Source: Marinobacter salsuginis
Lineage (GTDB): Bacteria; Pseudomonadota; Gammaproteobacteria; Pseudomonadales; Oleiphilaceae
Direction: 5' to 3'
Length of the DNA: 64,000 nt
Assembly (NCBI RefSeq): GCF_009617755.1
Contig: NZ_BGZH01000001.1
Span: 1,798,001 to 1,862,000, forward strand
The notes under the pieces are model-generated. The model had not been told where the DNA came from. It saw only the letters and a list, made by a program, of their open reading frames with translations, and searched no databases. Below, piece after piece: positions 1 through 9,477 of the stretch. Numbering within the stretch: the first letter of the stretch is position 1; every line of letters begins with the position of its first letter. The position numbers and the translations under genes are program-made.

Positions 1-2535
1 CGGCAACAATTCACCCTCTATGATCGACTCAAGCATCCTTGCGCCGTTTTCACTTCTTGTCGCACGGTTTCGAATAGCCTCGATAAGTCCTTCTTCCAGT
101 TCCACGTCGGTGTGGTAACGGGCCTTGATCTGGTCCGCCAGGCGCTGGAGTTTGTCGCCAACGATACGGTTGAGGGTTTCCTCGCCCAGGGGTAAATAAG
201 GCACCACTTCCATCCTTGCCAACAAAGCGGGCTTGAAGAAGTTGGCCAATTCCGGGTATAGGGCCTCTTCCAAACTGGCCGGGGACTCGGCGTGGTTGAC
301 GATGGTCTGGTAGCCGAGGTTGGAGGTAAGGAAGAAGACGACGTTTTTGCAGTCGATCAATCGGCCTTCACCGTCGGCCAGTTCGCCTTTGTCGAACGCT
401 TGGTAAAACAGGTTGAGGACTTCCGGATGGGCTTTTTCGACTTCGTCGAGCAAGACCACGGAGTAGGGTTTCTGTCGGATGGCTTCGGTGAGGATGCCGC
501 CTTCGCCGAAGCCAACGTACCCCGGCGGTGAACCGATTAGCCGAGAGACGGTATGTTTCTCCTGGTACTCGGACATGTTGATGGTGGTCAGGAACTGGCG
601 GCCGCCGTAAAGCAGCTCTGCCAGTTGCACCACGGTTTCGGTTTTGCCAACGCCACTCGGGCCAACCAGCAGGAACGCGCCCATGGGGCGACCGGGCCGG
701 CGCAGGTCGGCGCGGGCGGTGAGCAGGTGCTGGTGCAGGCAGTCGATGGCGGTGTCCTGGCCTTTGATGTGCTCCTGCAGATACGCCGGCAAATGGGTGA
801 TTTTTTCCAGCTCGTCGGTGGTCATGCGGTTGACCGGGATGCCTGTCCAGTCGGCGATGACTTCGGCTACCTGGCGCGCGTCGACGCGAGCGTGGACCAG
901 CGGTTCGTCGGCCTGGAGTTCCAACAGCTCCTGCTCGATCGCCGCGGCTTCGCTCTTCAGATCCGGGCGTTCTTCGTGGTCGGCCTCGGCAAGCTCTGCG
1001 GCCTCAGTCGTTTTCACCTCGGAGTCTGCCTTTAGCAGGCGCTCACGAATGTCGACCAGTTGGGCGACCAGTTCCCGCTGGTCGTTCCAGCTCCGATCCA
1101 GGGCTTCGGCTTCGGCGTTCAGATCGTTCATCTTTTGTTGCAGTGCGCGCTCGTGCTCGTCATCCACGCTCTGACCGAGGGCATGCTCCCGGTCCATCAG
1201 GTTCTGCTCCATCGCCAACTGGTGCAGCTGGCTGCGCACGTGGCTCAGGCGCCGGGGCGGCATGCTCAGGTTCAGGCTGACCCGGGCGCAGGCGGTATCG
1301 AGAACATCGATGGCCTTGTCCGGCAATTGTCGGCCGGCAAGATAACGGGCGGACATCTCCGAGGCGGCTCTCAGGGCGCTGTCGGTGATCAATACCTGAT
1401 GGGCTTTTTCGTAGACCGTGCGAAGGCCACGGAGGATATGCACGGCCTCGCCTGGTGTGGGCTCGTCCAGGGCCACGGGCTGGAAACGTCTGCTCAGGGC
1501 GGGGTCTTTTTCGAAGTATTTCTTGTACTCGCGCCAGGTGGTGGCAGCGATGGTGCGCAGCTCGCCCCGGGCCAGAGCCGGTTTCAGCAGGTTGGCGGCG
1601 TCTGAGCCACCTTCGCTGTTACCAGCGCCGATCAGGGTGTGGGCTTCGTCGATGAACAGGATGATCGGCGTGGCAGAGCCTTTGACCGCTTCAATCACGC
1701 CTTTCAGGCGTTTCTCGAACTCGCCTTTCACCGAGGCACCAGCCTGCAGGGCGCCCATGTCCAGGGTCCAGAGCTCAACGTTTTTCAGGCTGTCGGGCAC
1801 ATCGCCATTGACAATGCGTAGGGCGAGGCCTTCCACCACGGCACTTTTGCCCACGCCGGCGTCGCCCACCACAATGGGATTGTTCTTGCGGCGGCGGCAG
1901 AGGATGTCGACCATCTGGTCGATCTCGGCGTCACGGCAAACCACGGGGTCCAGCTTGACCTCCCGGGCCAGTCTGGTGAAATCGGTGGCGTAGCGGGTGA
2001 GTGGGTCCATATCGGCCTGCAGGGTCGGCTTGTCCGCGCCGTTTTCCGCCAGCTGCGGGCGTTCGACGGATCCGCTCGTCAGCCGGTCAAATTGCTTGCG
2101 CAACTGCTCTCGGTTGATGTCCACCAGTGCCTTTGCCACCCGGGGCATCAGGTATCGGTCGGCATTCATCAGCAGGGCGAGGAATACCGCGCCGGAACGC
2201 AATTCGGTGTGGCCCAGTTCGGTGGAAGCCAGCAGCCAGGCATCCTGCATCAGCTCTACTAACAGCGGCGAGAAGGATGGATAGGGCTCAGCGCTTTGCG
2301 CCTCGCCGTGCAGGCTGTCGCCCACCAGCGGTTGCAGTTGCTGATGCTCAATGCCGGTATGCTCCAATATCTGGCGCACGTCGGAGAACGGCGTTTCCAG
2401 CAGTTTGAACAGCAAATGCGCCGGGGTAATCTCGGCGCCCTGGCGGCTGATGCACAGGGCGGCTGAGGCTTCCAGGGCCTGGCGTGAAATGTCGTTGAGG
2501 CGCCCGATCAGCGCCGGCAGTTCTACCCGAATCAC
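1..2535 (-). CDS. tssH: TssH/ClpV AAA+ ATPase of T6SS (partial, C-terminus off the window)
   Basis: This is the hexameric unfoldase that takes apart the contracted TssB/TssC sheath so that type VI secretion can be reloaded. Translating the minus strand from a GTG at 2535 gives an N-terminal ClpN-like domain, a first AAA+ module with Walker A GDAGVGKS and Walker B ILFIDEAHT, a middle coiled-coil region, and a second AAA+ module with GPSGVGKTET and VVLLDEVEKAHPEV. The C-terminal end runs past base 1. The GTG start lies 10 nt after the tssL stop codon, and an AAGGA ribosome-binding site overlaps that stop, so this is the downstream partner of tssL in the same operon. The long arginine-finger and sensor regions look intact. 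ClpB is the main alternative; the T6SS context decides for ClpV. Confidence 0.95.
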   Translation of the reverse strand, partial: MIRVELPALIGRLNDISRQALEASAALCISRQGAEITPAHLLFKLLETPFSDVRQILEHTGIEHQQLQPLVGDSLHGEAQSAEPYPSFSPLLVELMQDAWLLASTELGHTELRSGAVFLALLMNADRYLMPRVAKALVDINREQLRKQFDRLTSGSVERPQLAENGADKPTLQADMDPLTRYATDFTRLAREVKLDPVVCRDAEIDQMVDILCRRRKNNPIVVGDAGVGKSAVVEGLALRIVNGDVPDSLKNVELWTLDMGALQAGASVKGEFEKRLKGVIEAVKGSATPIILFIDEAHTLIGAGNSEGGSDAANLLKPALARGELRTIAATTWREYKKYFEKDPALSRRFQPVALDEPTPGEAVHILRGLRTVYEKAHQVLITDSALRAASEMSARYLAGRQLPDKAIDVLDTACARVSLNLSMPPRRLSHVRSQLHQLAMEQNLMDREHALGQSVDDEHERALQQKMNDLNAEAEALDRSWNDQRELVAQLVDIRERLLKADSEVKTTEAAELAEADHEERPDLKSEAAAIEQELLELQADEPLVHARVDARQVAEVIADWTGIPVNRMTTDELEKITHLPAYLQEHIKGQDTAIDCLHQHLLTARADLRRPGRPMGAFLLVGPSGVGKTETVVQLAELLYGGRQFLTTINMSEYQEKHTVSRLIGSPPGYVGFGEGGILTEAIRQKPYSVVLLDEVEKAHPEVLNLFYQAFDKGELADGEGRLIDCKNVVFFLTSNLGYQTIVNHAESPASLEEALYPELANFFKPALLARMEVVPYLPLGEETLNRIVGDKLQRLADQIKARYHTDVELEEGLIEAIRNRATRSENGARMLESIIEGELLP

Positions 2536-2545
2536 GTGGATATCC

Positions 2546-3373
2546 TTATTTCGGTAGTTGGTCGAGTACGCGCAGTACGTCCGTGATGCGCTCGTTCAGT
2601 GCCATGTTGTAGAGGGAGTAGATTCCGGCCATGGCCGCCACAAACAGACCAGCAATGCCCCAGACGGGCATGCCGCTGCGCAACCGGTTCCGGGTTGGTG
2701 TCACGTTCGCCATGGCATCCAATAGAGGCTCCAGGTCCTGCACCTCCCGTAAAGCTTTCAGTTGTTCGTGCAGGCCCCGGACAATCTGGTCGTATTCATC
2801 CCGACCGTTTTCCATCACCTTGTACCGGCCTTCAAAACCCAGACAGAGACACAGGTAGATGAACGACAGCATGTCACGATAACGGGCCGGTTCCTGCTCC
2901 ATCCGGGCAAGAATGGCAAACACCTTTTCCCCACCCCAGGTCTCGTTGTGAAAGCGGGACAGCAGGGAGTGCTGTGACCAGACGCTGTGGGCGCCCCAGT
3001 CAGTTCCCAGCACGGCCTCGTCGATGAAGGCGCAGAGGACATACCGGTAGGCGACAACAACCGGCCGATCGTAACCCTCTTCCACCAGTTCCCGATCGAT
3101 GGCGCCAATCTCATCCACCACCTGCTGGTAGAGGGTTTCCACCGCGCGATACTCTGCCAACCTGCGTATCCTGATGACCAGGCCAAGCAGTGGTGTGGCC
3201 GCGTCAATCAGACGGTTATGTTCCAACCCTCTGAGCTGGAACTGCTGGTCGACCTGCCCTTCCCTGCTGCCCTCACCTCCTCTCTGGCTGTCGGCAAAAA
3301 TCAGATCACTGAACGCACGGCTGCCGGAATTCCTGCTGCCATTGGGTAAGTCCATTACCTGTGCATCTGCCAT
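2546..3373 (-). CDS. tssL: TssL/DotU-type inner-membrane T6SS protein
   Basis: TssL is part of the TssJLM membrane complex that anchors the type VI machine in the cell envelope. The 275-residue product has the cytoplasmic DotU/IcmH domain (about residues 60-215, with a conserved acidic patch around FIDEAVLGTDWG) and a single C-terminal membrane helix near residues 232-252, followed by only about 20 periplasmic residues. There is no OmpA-type peptidoglycan-binding extension, so anchoring to the wall must come from another subunit. The start is ATG at 3373, preceded by AGGAGC, which overlaps the tssK stop codon three bases upstream. Family assignment is firm. Confidence 0.93.
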   Translation of the reverse strand: MADAQVMDLPNGSRNSGSRAFSDLIFADSQRGGEGSREGQVDQQFQLRGLEHNRLIDAATPLLGLVIRIRRLAEYRAVETLYQQVVDEIGAIDRELVEEGYDRPVVVAYRYVLCAFIDEAVLGTDWGAHSVWSQHSLLSRFHNETWGGEKVFAILARMEQEPARYRDMLSFIYLCLCLGFEGRYKVMENGRDEYDQIVRGLHEQLKALREVQDLEPLLDAMANVTPTRNRLRSGMPVWGIAGLFVAAMAGIYSLYNMALNERITDVLRVLDQLPK

Positions 3374-3376
3374 GAT

Positions 3377-4711
3377 TTAGCTCCTGATTGCCCAGAACTG
3401 CATTTCCATGGCCGGGAAACTGCCGGCCACGTGGAACGCGAAGCCGCTGGCGTTGTCGAGCATTTGCCAGGCCTGGCTCTGGTCGTCCAGGCGGAAGTAC
3501 ACGAAGCCGGCGTGGTACGGCAACTGCCGGGGTGCAACCGGTAACGCGGCGAGCGGAATCCCCGGCAGCTGCAGGCTGATGAGGTCGCGGATTTTTTCCA
3601 CGGAGGCCACCTTGCACTGCTGGGTGAACTGCTTTCGCAGATCGTCCAGCGGCATGTCGGCTTTGACCGCAAGAATGAATTCCGCATCCCGGACCAGCTG
3701 GGCATCCTGAACCGGGGCAACGGTCAGGCCGTACTGGCGCTGCTGGAGCTGGATAGCCAGAGCCCTCGGTTCCAGCACCGTACTCAGGGACTGCCGCAGA
3801 ACCTGCATGAGCGGGCTAAAACAATCCTCCGGCAGATCGTGGTCATAGGCCGGGTGTTCCCTCGGCAAGCGTCCTTCATCGGTGAAGGTCACCAATTCGC
3901 CACACAGCTCAAGCAGGGCTTCGAAGAGCCGCTCGGGATGCAACTGGCGCAGGCGGGCCAGATGCATGAACCTGGGATGAGCCCGGTTCAGCATCTGCAG
4001 CAACATAAAGTCCGCCACGTCGGCAACGCCGCCTTGCCCCGGTGCACCGACACGCTCGGCGATATTGCGTGCCCGCTCCCGCATCAAGCCTGCCATTTCA
4101 CCGACGAATCGCTGCAGCCTGGGTGCGGCTCGCACACTCAGCATGGTGGGGAGGAAGTTCGGATCCATCACCAGGCTTCCGTCCGGGCGCTTTTCAAGAA
4201 TCCGGCCGATCGCCAGGGCTGCATAGGCGCTACAATCTTCCCGCTCCAGCATCAGGCGGGGCGCCACTCGGCCCACATCAATGGTGTGGGCATCGCCGTC
4301 GATCGAGTGCAGATCCCTGATTTCCCGGGAGTCGGCACGGAACCGGCCGGCCACGGGGGCGTCCGGCCATTCCACTTCCGCCAGGCTTTCACTGCCCAGC
4401 GGCAGCGCCAGATAGACGACCTGATTGGCCACTGAGGCATCGGTGATTTCCATCGGCTCAGGCATCACATCGTCCTGGGGAAGGCTGAAGCGGGTGCCAT
4501 CCGGGAACAGGCCGGATGCCCGAACCAAGCCAACCCGGCCGAAACTGAGGTACTCCGAGTTCAGTTCCAGGTCGCTGAAGCCGTACAGATAATCGGAGAC
4601 CGCGAGCGCCCGCTCATTGATCTGGTGTTCCAGGTATCGCTGCTGTTGCTGGAAGTGTTGGGGCTTGATAAACAGGCCGTCACTCCAGACGACTCGATTG
4701 GTTACTGCCAT
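3377..4711 (-). CDS. tssK: TssK T6SS baseplate protein
   Basis: TssK is the trimeric connector that joins the TssEFG baseplate wedge to the TssL/TssM membrane complex. The 444-residue length is normal for the family, and the N-terminus has the typical VVWSDGLFIKPQHFQQQ signature that is diagnostic for VasE/ImpJ proteins. Its ATG shares one base with the tssJ stop (TGATG), so the two are translationally coupled; tssL follows after three bases. No internal irregularity is visible. Confidence 0.94.
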   Translation of the reverse strand: MAVTNRVVWSDGLFIKPQHFQQQQRYLEHQINERALAVSDYLYGFSDLELNSEYLSFGRVGLVRASGLFPDGTRFSLPQDDVMPEPMEITDASVANQVVYLALPLGSESLAEVEWPDAPVAGRFRADSREIRDLHSIDGDAHTIDVGRVAPRLMLEREDCSAYAALAIGRILEKRPDGSLVMDPNFLPTMLSVRAAPRLQRFVGEMAGLMRERARNIAERVGAPGQGGVADVADFMLLQMLNRAHPRFMHLARLRQLHPERLFEALLELCGELVTFTDEGRLPREHPAYDHDLPEDCFSPLMQVLRQSLSTVLEPRALAIQLQQRQYGLTVAPVQDAQLVRDAEFILAVKADMPLDDLRKQFTQQCKVASVEKIRDLISLQLPGIPLAALPVAPRQLPYHAGFVYFRLDDQSQAWQMLDNASGFAFHVAGSFPAMEMQFWAIRS

Positions 4712-5244
4712 CAGGTATCATCCGAATGCTTGAGTTGAACTTCCCGCTCCCGCAGGTTCACCAGTAGGTTGTAACGGCCCCCGATCGGATCCACCTTCAC
4801 CACCTTTTTCCACTGGGACAGGTTGGGGTAGGCGTAAAAGGCAATGACGCCGATAAATCGGGTGTCCTCGCCAATTTCGAAGGGTTCGATGAACTTGAAC
4901 TGGCCCGGCACCAGGGAATAATCGCTGTGGTCCACATAGTTCTGGCCCAGGGACGACTCCAGGTCGCTCAATAGCTGGTCGAAATCCCCGGCCATCAACA
5001 GTGAGCTGTCGCGCATCTCGATGATCTGAAACGCGATGGGCGTGGGCGCCAGGGATTCATTCGGGTTTACATCCGGTTCAGCCACCATGGTCAGACCGAC
5101 CCGGCTGGGCAGATCCTCAGGGTATCCAACCGGGATATCCGGGTCCCAGAGCACTTTTGCGGTTTTGGTGACCGCGTTATAGGGGGTGCTGCATCCGGCA
5201 AGCACGAATACGATGGCCAGCAAACTCCATTTGCAGGTCTTCAC
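4711..5244 (-). CDS. tssJ: TssJ outer-membrane lipoprotein of T6SS
   Basis: TssJ is the small lipoprotein that anchors the TssJLM membrane complex in the outer membrane. The 177-residue protein opens with a lipoprotein signal peptide (lysine-containing start, hydrophobic stretch, lipobox LAGC with Cys18), followed by a transthyretin-like beta domain with the family-typical PTPIAFQIIEM and VIAFYAYPN segments. Residues after Cys18 (Ser-Thr) do not signal inner-membrane retention. It overlaps the upstream FHA gene by four bases and touches tssK by one, so it sits inside the coupled operon. It is a VasD-family member. Confidence 0.93.
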   Translation of the reverse strand: MKTCKWSLLAIVFVLAGCSTPYNAVTKTAKVLWDPDIPVGYPEDLPSRVGLTMVAEPDVNPNESLAPTPIAFQIIEMRDSSLLMAGDFDQLLSDLESSLGQNYVDHSDYSLVPGQFKFIEPFEIGEDTRFIGVIAFYAYPNLSQWKKVVKVDPIGGRYNLLVNLREREVQLKHSDDT

Positions 5245-6557
5245 AACGGGTTCTCCCTCTGTAGTTGGCGCAGGTTCTGGTCGTAAGCCTGTTCGAACAC
5301 TTCCTGGAACAAACGCTCGAATCCCTGCTGACGACTGGATTTCAACTCTCGGTAATAGTGCTGGTACATATCCCAGGCCCAGCGTCCCTCGTCCTCGTTC
5401 TTGCGCAGTCCCCGACGGTAACCATGGAAACGACGCAGCAAAGCCTCGGGAGAAAAGGCGTGCAGGATGGCCTCCAGCGCCTCGCTGATGGCGTCACGGG
5501 TTGCCTGCTGGTGCTGATTCAGGCTCTGCAGACTCTCCCGGACTGCTGCCGGCGCCGACAGGTGAACCGGGCTGCGGTGGCTGGCGAACAGGGTCTGCAC
5601 GGTATCCTCATAACCCTCACCCAACCGCAGTGGATTATCCTCAATGGGTTGCAGGCGGGTTCGCAGCGCCTGATGCCGGCTGTCTTCTCCCTGGTGCAGT
5701 GCCAACAGCCCTTCCACGGTCGCCTTCAGTGTCTGCCCCGCTTCCTCCAGGAACAGACGCATCTCATTGCTGTCGGCAAAGTCCAGCCCGGCTTCCATAC
5801 CCCGCAACAGGGGAGCACCACTGATGTGTTTACTGCTCTGATCTGAAGGCTCCTGGCGACCAGCGCTCTTTGCAATCTCAGACATCCTGTCTTTTTCTCC
5901 TTTGCGAACGGGCAGGCCCATCGCTACGTCTCGGTTTTCACGGTACTCATCCGAAACCTCCCTTTCAGCAGCGCGCCAGGAGGTTTCACTCGCCATCAGT
6001 GCATCAGGATCCGACGTCTGTTCGTCCGGCTGATCGTTCCAGGGTGCCAACGGGTCATCACTGACTGCCTCCCCGGCCACCCGGCCAAAATTCTGCAGCG
6101 GCTCCGGGTTTGGGCTCGGTCGGGTTGAGCTCTCGGGCCGCACCAACGGTCCTTCATCGACATCAACCAGTTGCCCGGCCCGCTCTGCTTCACCTTTCTC
6201 CAGCAAAGGTTCACCAAAACCCTCGGCCATCTCCGCACGAAGTTGATAGCGGCCAATGCTGACGGTGTCACCAGGATTCAGTCGTGCCCGACGGCCCCGG
6301 CCGACAGGCTGACTGGCGCTATTGATGTAGGTCCGGCCACTGCGATCGATCAGGCAGAAACCGCCATCCAGAAACCGGATTTCCGCGTGGCCGGGAACCG
6401 CACCCGTTCGATGAGAAGATAACCGCCAGGTATCACTGGCTGCGGTGCCGATCGAGCCGCCTCGAACACTGAAACAGTGCTCTGCGGTAACCCCACCGCC
6501 GGCAACGGTCGGATTGGTGACGGTCAGTTTCAGGCCCTCGGCCTTTGGTTCATCCAT
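5241..6557 (-). CDS. T6SS-associated FHA-domain protein (Fha/TagH type)
   Basis: FHA proteins of T6SS loci bind phosphothreonine peptides and tune assembly, usually together with a PpkA/PppA kinase-phosphatase pair. Here residues about 25-110 make the FHA domain (SSHRTG, GHAEI, INSASQPVGRGRRARLNPGD segments), then comes a low-complexity acidic, polar linker (about 120-240), and the last 180 residues form the helical C-terminal domain typical of TIGR03354-type T6SS FHA proteins. No kinase gene is visible in the window, so whether threonine phosphorylation is used cannot be decided here. The start ATG is 20 nt after the tssG stop and has a GGGAAGG ribosome-binding site. Confidence 0.9.
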   Translation of the reverse strand: MDEPKAEGLKLTVTNPTVAGGGVTAEHCFSVRGGSIGTAASDTWRLSSHRTGAVPGHAEIRFLDGGFCLIDRSGRTYINSASQPVGRGRRARLNPGDTVSIGRYQLRAEMAEGFGEPLLEKGEAERAGQLVDVDEGPLVRPESSTRPSPNPEPLQNFGRVAGEAVSDDPLAPWNDQPDEQTSDPDALMASETSWRAAEREVSDEYRENRDVAMGLPVRKGEKDRMSEIAKSAGRQEPSDQSSKHISGAPLLRGMEAGLDFADSNEMRLFLEEAGQTLKATVEGLLALHQGEDSRHQALRTRLQPIEDNPLRLGEGYEDTVQTLFASHRSPVHLSAPAAVRESLQSLNQHQQATRDAISEALEAILHAFSPEALLRRFHGYRRGLRKNEDEGRWAWDMYQHYYRELKSSRQQGFERLFQEVFEQAYDQNLRQLQRENPL

Positions 6558-6577
6558 GAATACCTTCCCTGCCGGAA

Positions 6578-7594
6578 TTACCGGCGAATCTGAATCCGGA
6601 CTGCCGGTCGGCGCCGGGCCTTCTCCGGTGTCACGAAAGAATTCCAGCCCAGCCGTACATCCTCGCCCAGCTCCATGGGGCGAACATCCTTTGGACGCAT
6701 CTGAAGCTCCAGGTCGTAGGCCAGTTGCTCCCGTGTAGCGAACTCCACGAGTTTGACAAGGCGCTGGTGGTCCTGTCCATTGGGCAGGAAATCCGCGAAG
6801 CGCTGTCGGCTAAGATTCCTCAACCGGAGCACGAATTTGCCACTGCGATCCCGGATGGCCGATCCCACCAATGTGTCGCTGCCCAGACAGCCGTTGGCTT
6901 GCCCCAGTCGGGTCTGCTGATCCTCGGCGATGGCCACCTTACGCAGGACCCACTGCTCAACACTGACATCGTCCAGATCGAAGCAATGGGCGACGATACC
7001 GCTCACCACCTCCGGCGACCGGCTGCGACCGGCCATCAAGCCAGAATAGGCCAGCATCTTTGACCAGTTAACCGGTGTCGCCTCCCGCAACCGGCTGTCG
7101 CCGAGCCCGATCAGGGCAAAGATCAGCTCTGAAAAGCCATCCGAGGCACCCGGTTGAAACCGAACGTAGTAGCGATATTTGCGCCACGCCCGATGGAACA
7201 GCGTGACCAGGCGATGATTGAAAAAATCAAGAAAATGCCGCCGGATGCCCAGATTCTGCCCCGCTTCCCAGGCCAGATCTTCAAGGTAATAGCCCGGCAA
7301 CGGCGACTGTGAGCCGTGTAATCCCAGAAAGCTGACTTCCATCTGATACGGCGCGTGCTCGTGCTCCGGCGAAAGCGCCGAAACCACATCGCTGCCGGGA
7401 AACCCCAGACCCGCAGAGGCAGAAAACCGAATCCGCTCCTGGCGGGGTTGGTCTTCGCTGTTTCGCTCCAGATCGTCCCCGTGGTGCCGGTGAATCAGAT
7501 CCACCAGCTGAAAAAAACTATAGCGTCGCGCATTGCCCAGGACGGGTTGCAGCTCGGCTACATCAGCGGCTGCTGACCTTGCTGTAACGTCCAT
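6578..7594 (-). CDS. tssG: TssG T6SS baseplate protein
   Basis: TssG pairs with two copies of TssF in the baseplate wedge. The 338-residue product shows the ImpH/VasB pattern: an N-terminal FFQLVDLIHR helix, the GSQSPLPGYYLE motif near residue 95, and a DFFNHRLVTLFHRAW segment. The ATG at 7594 lies 37 nt inside the end of tssF; this long overlap is supported by a good AGGAACGG ribosome-binding site ahead of it and by the absence of a better in-frame start downstream. The alternative, a start after the tssF stop, would remove conserved N-terminal sequence. Confidence 0.92.
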   Translation of the reverse strand: MDVTARSAAADVAELQPVLGNARRYSFFQLVDLIHRHHGDDLERNSEDQPRQERIRFSASAGLGFPGSDVVSALSPEHEHAPYQMEVSFLGLHGSQSPLPGYYLEDLAWEAGQNLGIRRHFLDFFNHRLVTLFHRAWRKYRYYVRFQPGASDGFSELIFALIGLGDSRLREATPVNWSKMLAYSGLMAGRSRSPEVVSGIVAHCFDLDDVSVEQWVLRKVAIAEDQQTRLGQANGCLGSDTLVGSAIRDRSGKFVLRLRNLSRQRFADFLPNGQDHQRLVKLVEFATREQLAYDLELQMRPKDVRPMELGEDVRLGWNSFVTPEKARRRPAVRIQIRR

Positions 7595-9330
7595 GTGTAC
7601 CGTTCCTGATTATCAGTGTTCACCACTTCCAGTTGGTGAAATGCGTTGATGCTGGCGCACAGGGCGAAGAACTGGCTGAGAACTGTGCCGAACAGATAGA
7701 GATCGCCCTCTGATGCAAAAGCCTGCTGATCCAGCTTCAGCACAGAGCGAATGCCACGCACCGGCAGGCCCCTGACCATCCGGTCAACTGGAGCTGTCTC
7801 GATCCCGATAATGCCAGCCAGTCGTTTCTGGGACACCCGTTCTGCCTGGCGGTCCACCAGAGCCCGGAAATCGTAGACTCTAAGCACCGTGCGCAGGGCG
7901 CCCACATCCAGCATCGACAGATAGTTGAGGGACAGGTTCGAGATCAGCGTCCACAACAGGCTGCCGTCCAAGGTTGGCCGCATCGTCGCGGTGGGCCTCG
8001 TGATGTTGCTGAAAGTGGCGAAAGCAGGCGTGCTCTCGGTGGCCATGCAGATTTCGCCCACAGCCAACTGGCTGGGCAACTGGCGGTTGGTGCAGGTAAG
8101 CGTCAGGGAGATCGCTTCCTGCCGGCTCAGACACTCGGACTCGTCGCCCCGAACGAACGCCATGTAGTGGTCAAAGCCGTCACCGCGCACACTGTCCCGT
8201 GCCCGAACCCGGTAGTACAGGGCGTTGCGGCCGCGATCCCGCTCCACCTCGTGCTGGAAGCTCTCGAATGCGGTGTAGATGCGCGGTTCACCGCGCCCGG
8301 ACCGGCCCTCCAGCCAGCCTTCGACCTGCTCGATGCTGAACACCTCGTAGTGGTCCGGGGAGCGGCTGGACGGCGAGATGCGGTACTCCGTCTGGCGGCC
8401 GTTAAGATCCACCGGTTCGCCCTCGTGGGTAAACAGGTTGACCGCCGGCGTGCAGTAGAGCTGGAAATTCTCCTCCCGCACTTTCACATCCGGTGGCAAT
8501 ATCCGGCTGAAATGGAAACGCAGGCTGATTTCGTCCGCCTGTACTGCCGGAAGCCGTTTGGAAAAGCCATGGATGTCCACGAAACGGAAGGCCTCAGGGA
8601 AGCTGAGGTATTCCTGCAAAATGCGGTAGCCGGGGTATGCGTTCTTTGGGTACGGCAGCAACGCTTCGTCATTGCCGAAGCCTACCGGCTGCAACAGTGA
8701 GGCAGGCAGGCGATAAACAGCGTCACCCACCACCAGATCAATGCGTTCCAGATAGTGGTTCAACCAGAGAAAAAGGGTTTCGGCGATATGACTCTCGCCG
8801 CCCAGATAAAAGCGCAGGCTGTCCATGCCCAGTGACGACAGAGGCTGATCAGTGTGCAGTGCCAGGTCCACGGTCACTGAGGACACTTCCCGTGAGTGCT
8901 CTGCATGGGCCGCGGCAACGCTCACAGGAAATACATCCACCGCCCGGCAAGTGCGGAACCGACACTGGGTCTGACGATTCGCATCGCCCAGCGGACGGCT
9001 CTTGATCTCGGTATAACGCTCTACCCTCTGGCGTTCACTGATTGCATGCAACTGCGGATCAAAGCGCATAATCGTACAACTGGGTACCGGCCGCAGATAG
9101 TTCGGCCACAGCATGTTCAGCAGGGAGTGGGTAATCTCAGGGAATTCGTCCTCCACCTTTTCCCGCAGCTTGCCGGTCAGGAAGGCAAAACCCTCCAGCA
9201 GTCGTTCCACATCCGGATCGGTGCTCTGCTCGGAGAGAAAGCGGGTGAGCTGCGGGTGGGCGTCCGCGAATTCCCGGCCCTGAAGCCTGAGAAAGCTTAA
9301 TTCGTCTCTATAAAAGCGATTCAACTTCAT
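7558..9330 (-). CDS. tssF: TssF T6SS baseplate protein
   Basis: TssF is the large baseplate wedge protein (VasA/ImpG). At 590 residues the length is typical, and the N-terminus has the family hallmark FYRDELSFLRLQGREFA, followed by the DPDVERLLEGFAFLTGKLREKV segment that all TssF proteins carry. The start ATG at 9330 has only a modest upstream AAGGATTGGG. It is preceded by a 147-nt gap from tssE, the only sizeable gap in the operon, and that gap holds a strong hairpin (9371-9430). The gene ends inside tssG. Confidence 0.94.
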   Translation of the reverse strand: MKLNRFYRDELSFLRLQGREFADAHPQLTRFLSEQSTDPDVERLLEGFAFLTGKLREKVEDEFPEITHSLLNMLWPNYLRPVPSCTIMRFDPQLHAISERQRVERYTEIKSRPLGDANRQTQCRFRTCRAVDVFPVSVAAAHAEHSREVSSVTVDLALHTDQPLSSLGMDSLRFYLGGESHIAETLFLWLNHYLERIDLVVGDAVYRLPASLLQPVGFGNDEALLPYPKNAYPGYRILQEYLSFPEAFRFVDIHGFSKRLPAVQADEISLRFHFSRILPPDVKVREENFQLYCTPAVNLFTHEGEPVDLNGRQTEYRISPSSRSPDHYEVFSIEQVEGWLEGRSGRGEPRIYTAFESFQHEVERDRGRNALYYRVRARDSVRGDGFDHYMAFVRGDESECLSRQEAISLTLTCTNRQLPSQLAVGEICMATESTPAFATFSNITRPTATMRPTLDGSLLWTLISNLSLNYLSMLDVGALRTVLRVYDFRALVDRQAERVSQKRLAGIIGIETAPVDRMVRGLPVRGIRSVLKLDQQAFASEGDLYLFGTVLSQFFALCASINAFHQLEVVNTDNQERYTWTLQQGQQPLM

Positions 9331-9370
9331 TCAACTACCCAATCCTTGGGAGTATGAGCCGGCCGGTATA

Positions 9371-9430
9371 CTTTTCTTCCGGGAAAAAACAACTCGCTGC
9401 GCTCAGACATCTTTTTTCCCTGCAGAAAAG
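9371..9430 (-). other. Strong intercistronic hairpin between tssE and tssF
   Basis: An inverted repeat sits in the only long gap of the T6SS operon. GGGAAAAAA (9381-9389) pairs exactly with TTTTTTCCC (9412-9420), and beyond a 4/4 internal loop CTTTTC (9371-9376) pairs with GAAAAG (9425-9430), giving 15 pairs around a 22-nt loop. It is not followed by a U-run in either direction, so a simple rho-independent terminator is unlikely. A role in RNA processing or in protecting the tssB-C-E message is an inference. Confidence 0.6.
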
Positions 9431-9477
9431 CATCCCCACCGACTCTCGCCATCCTTGGTGTTTACTGATCGTTTCCG

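Noticed and set aside
7558..7594. 37-nt overlap of tssF and tssG as a sign of a frameshift
   Set aside because: Both ends are family-like, and the tssG start has a proper ribosome-binding site, so it is a normal overlap.
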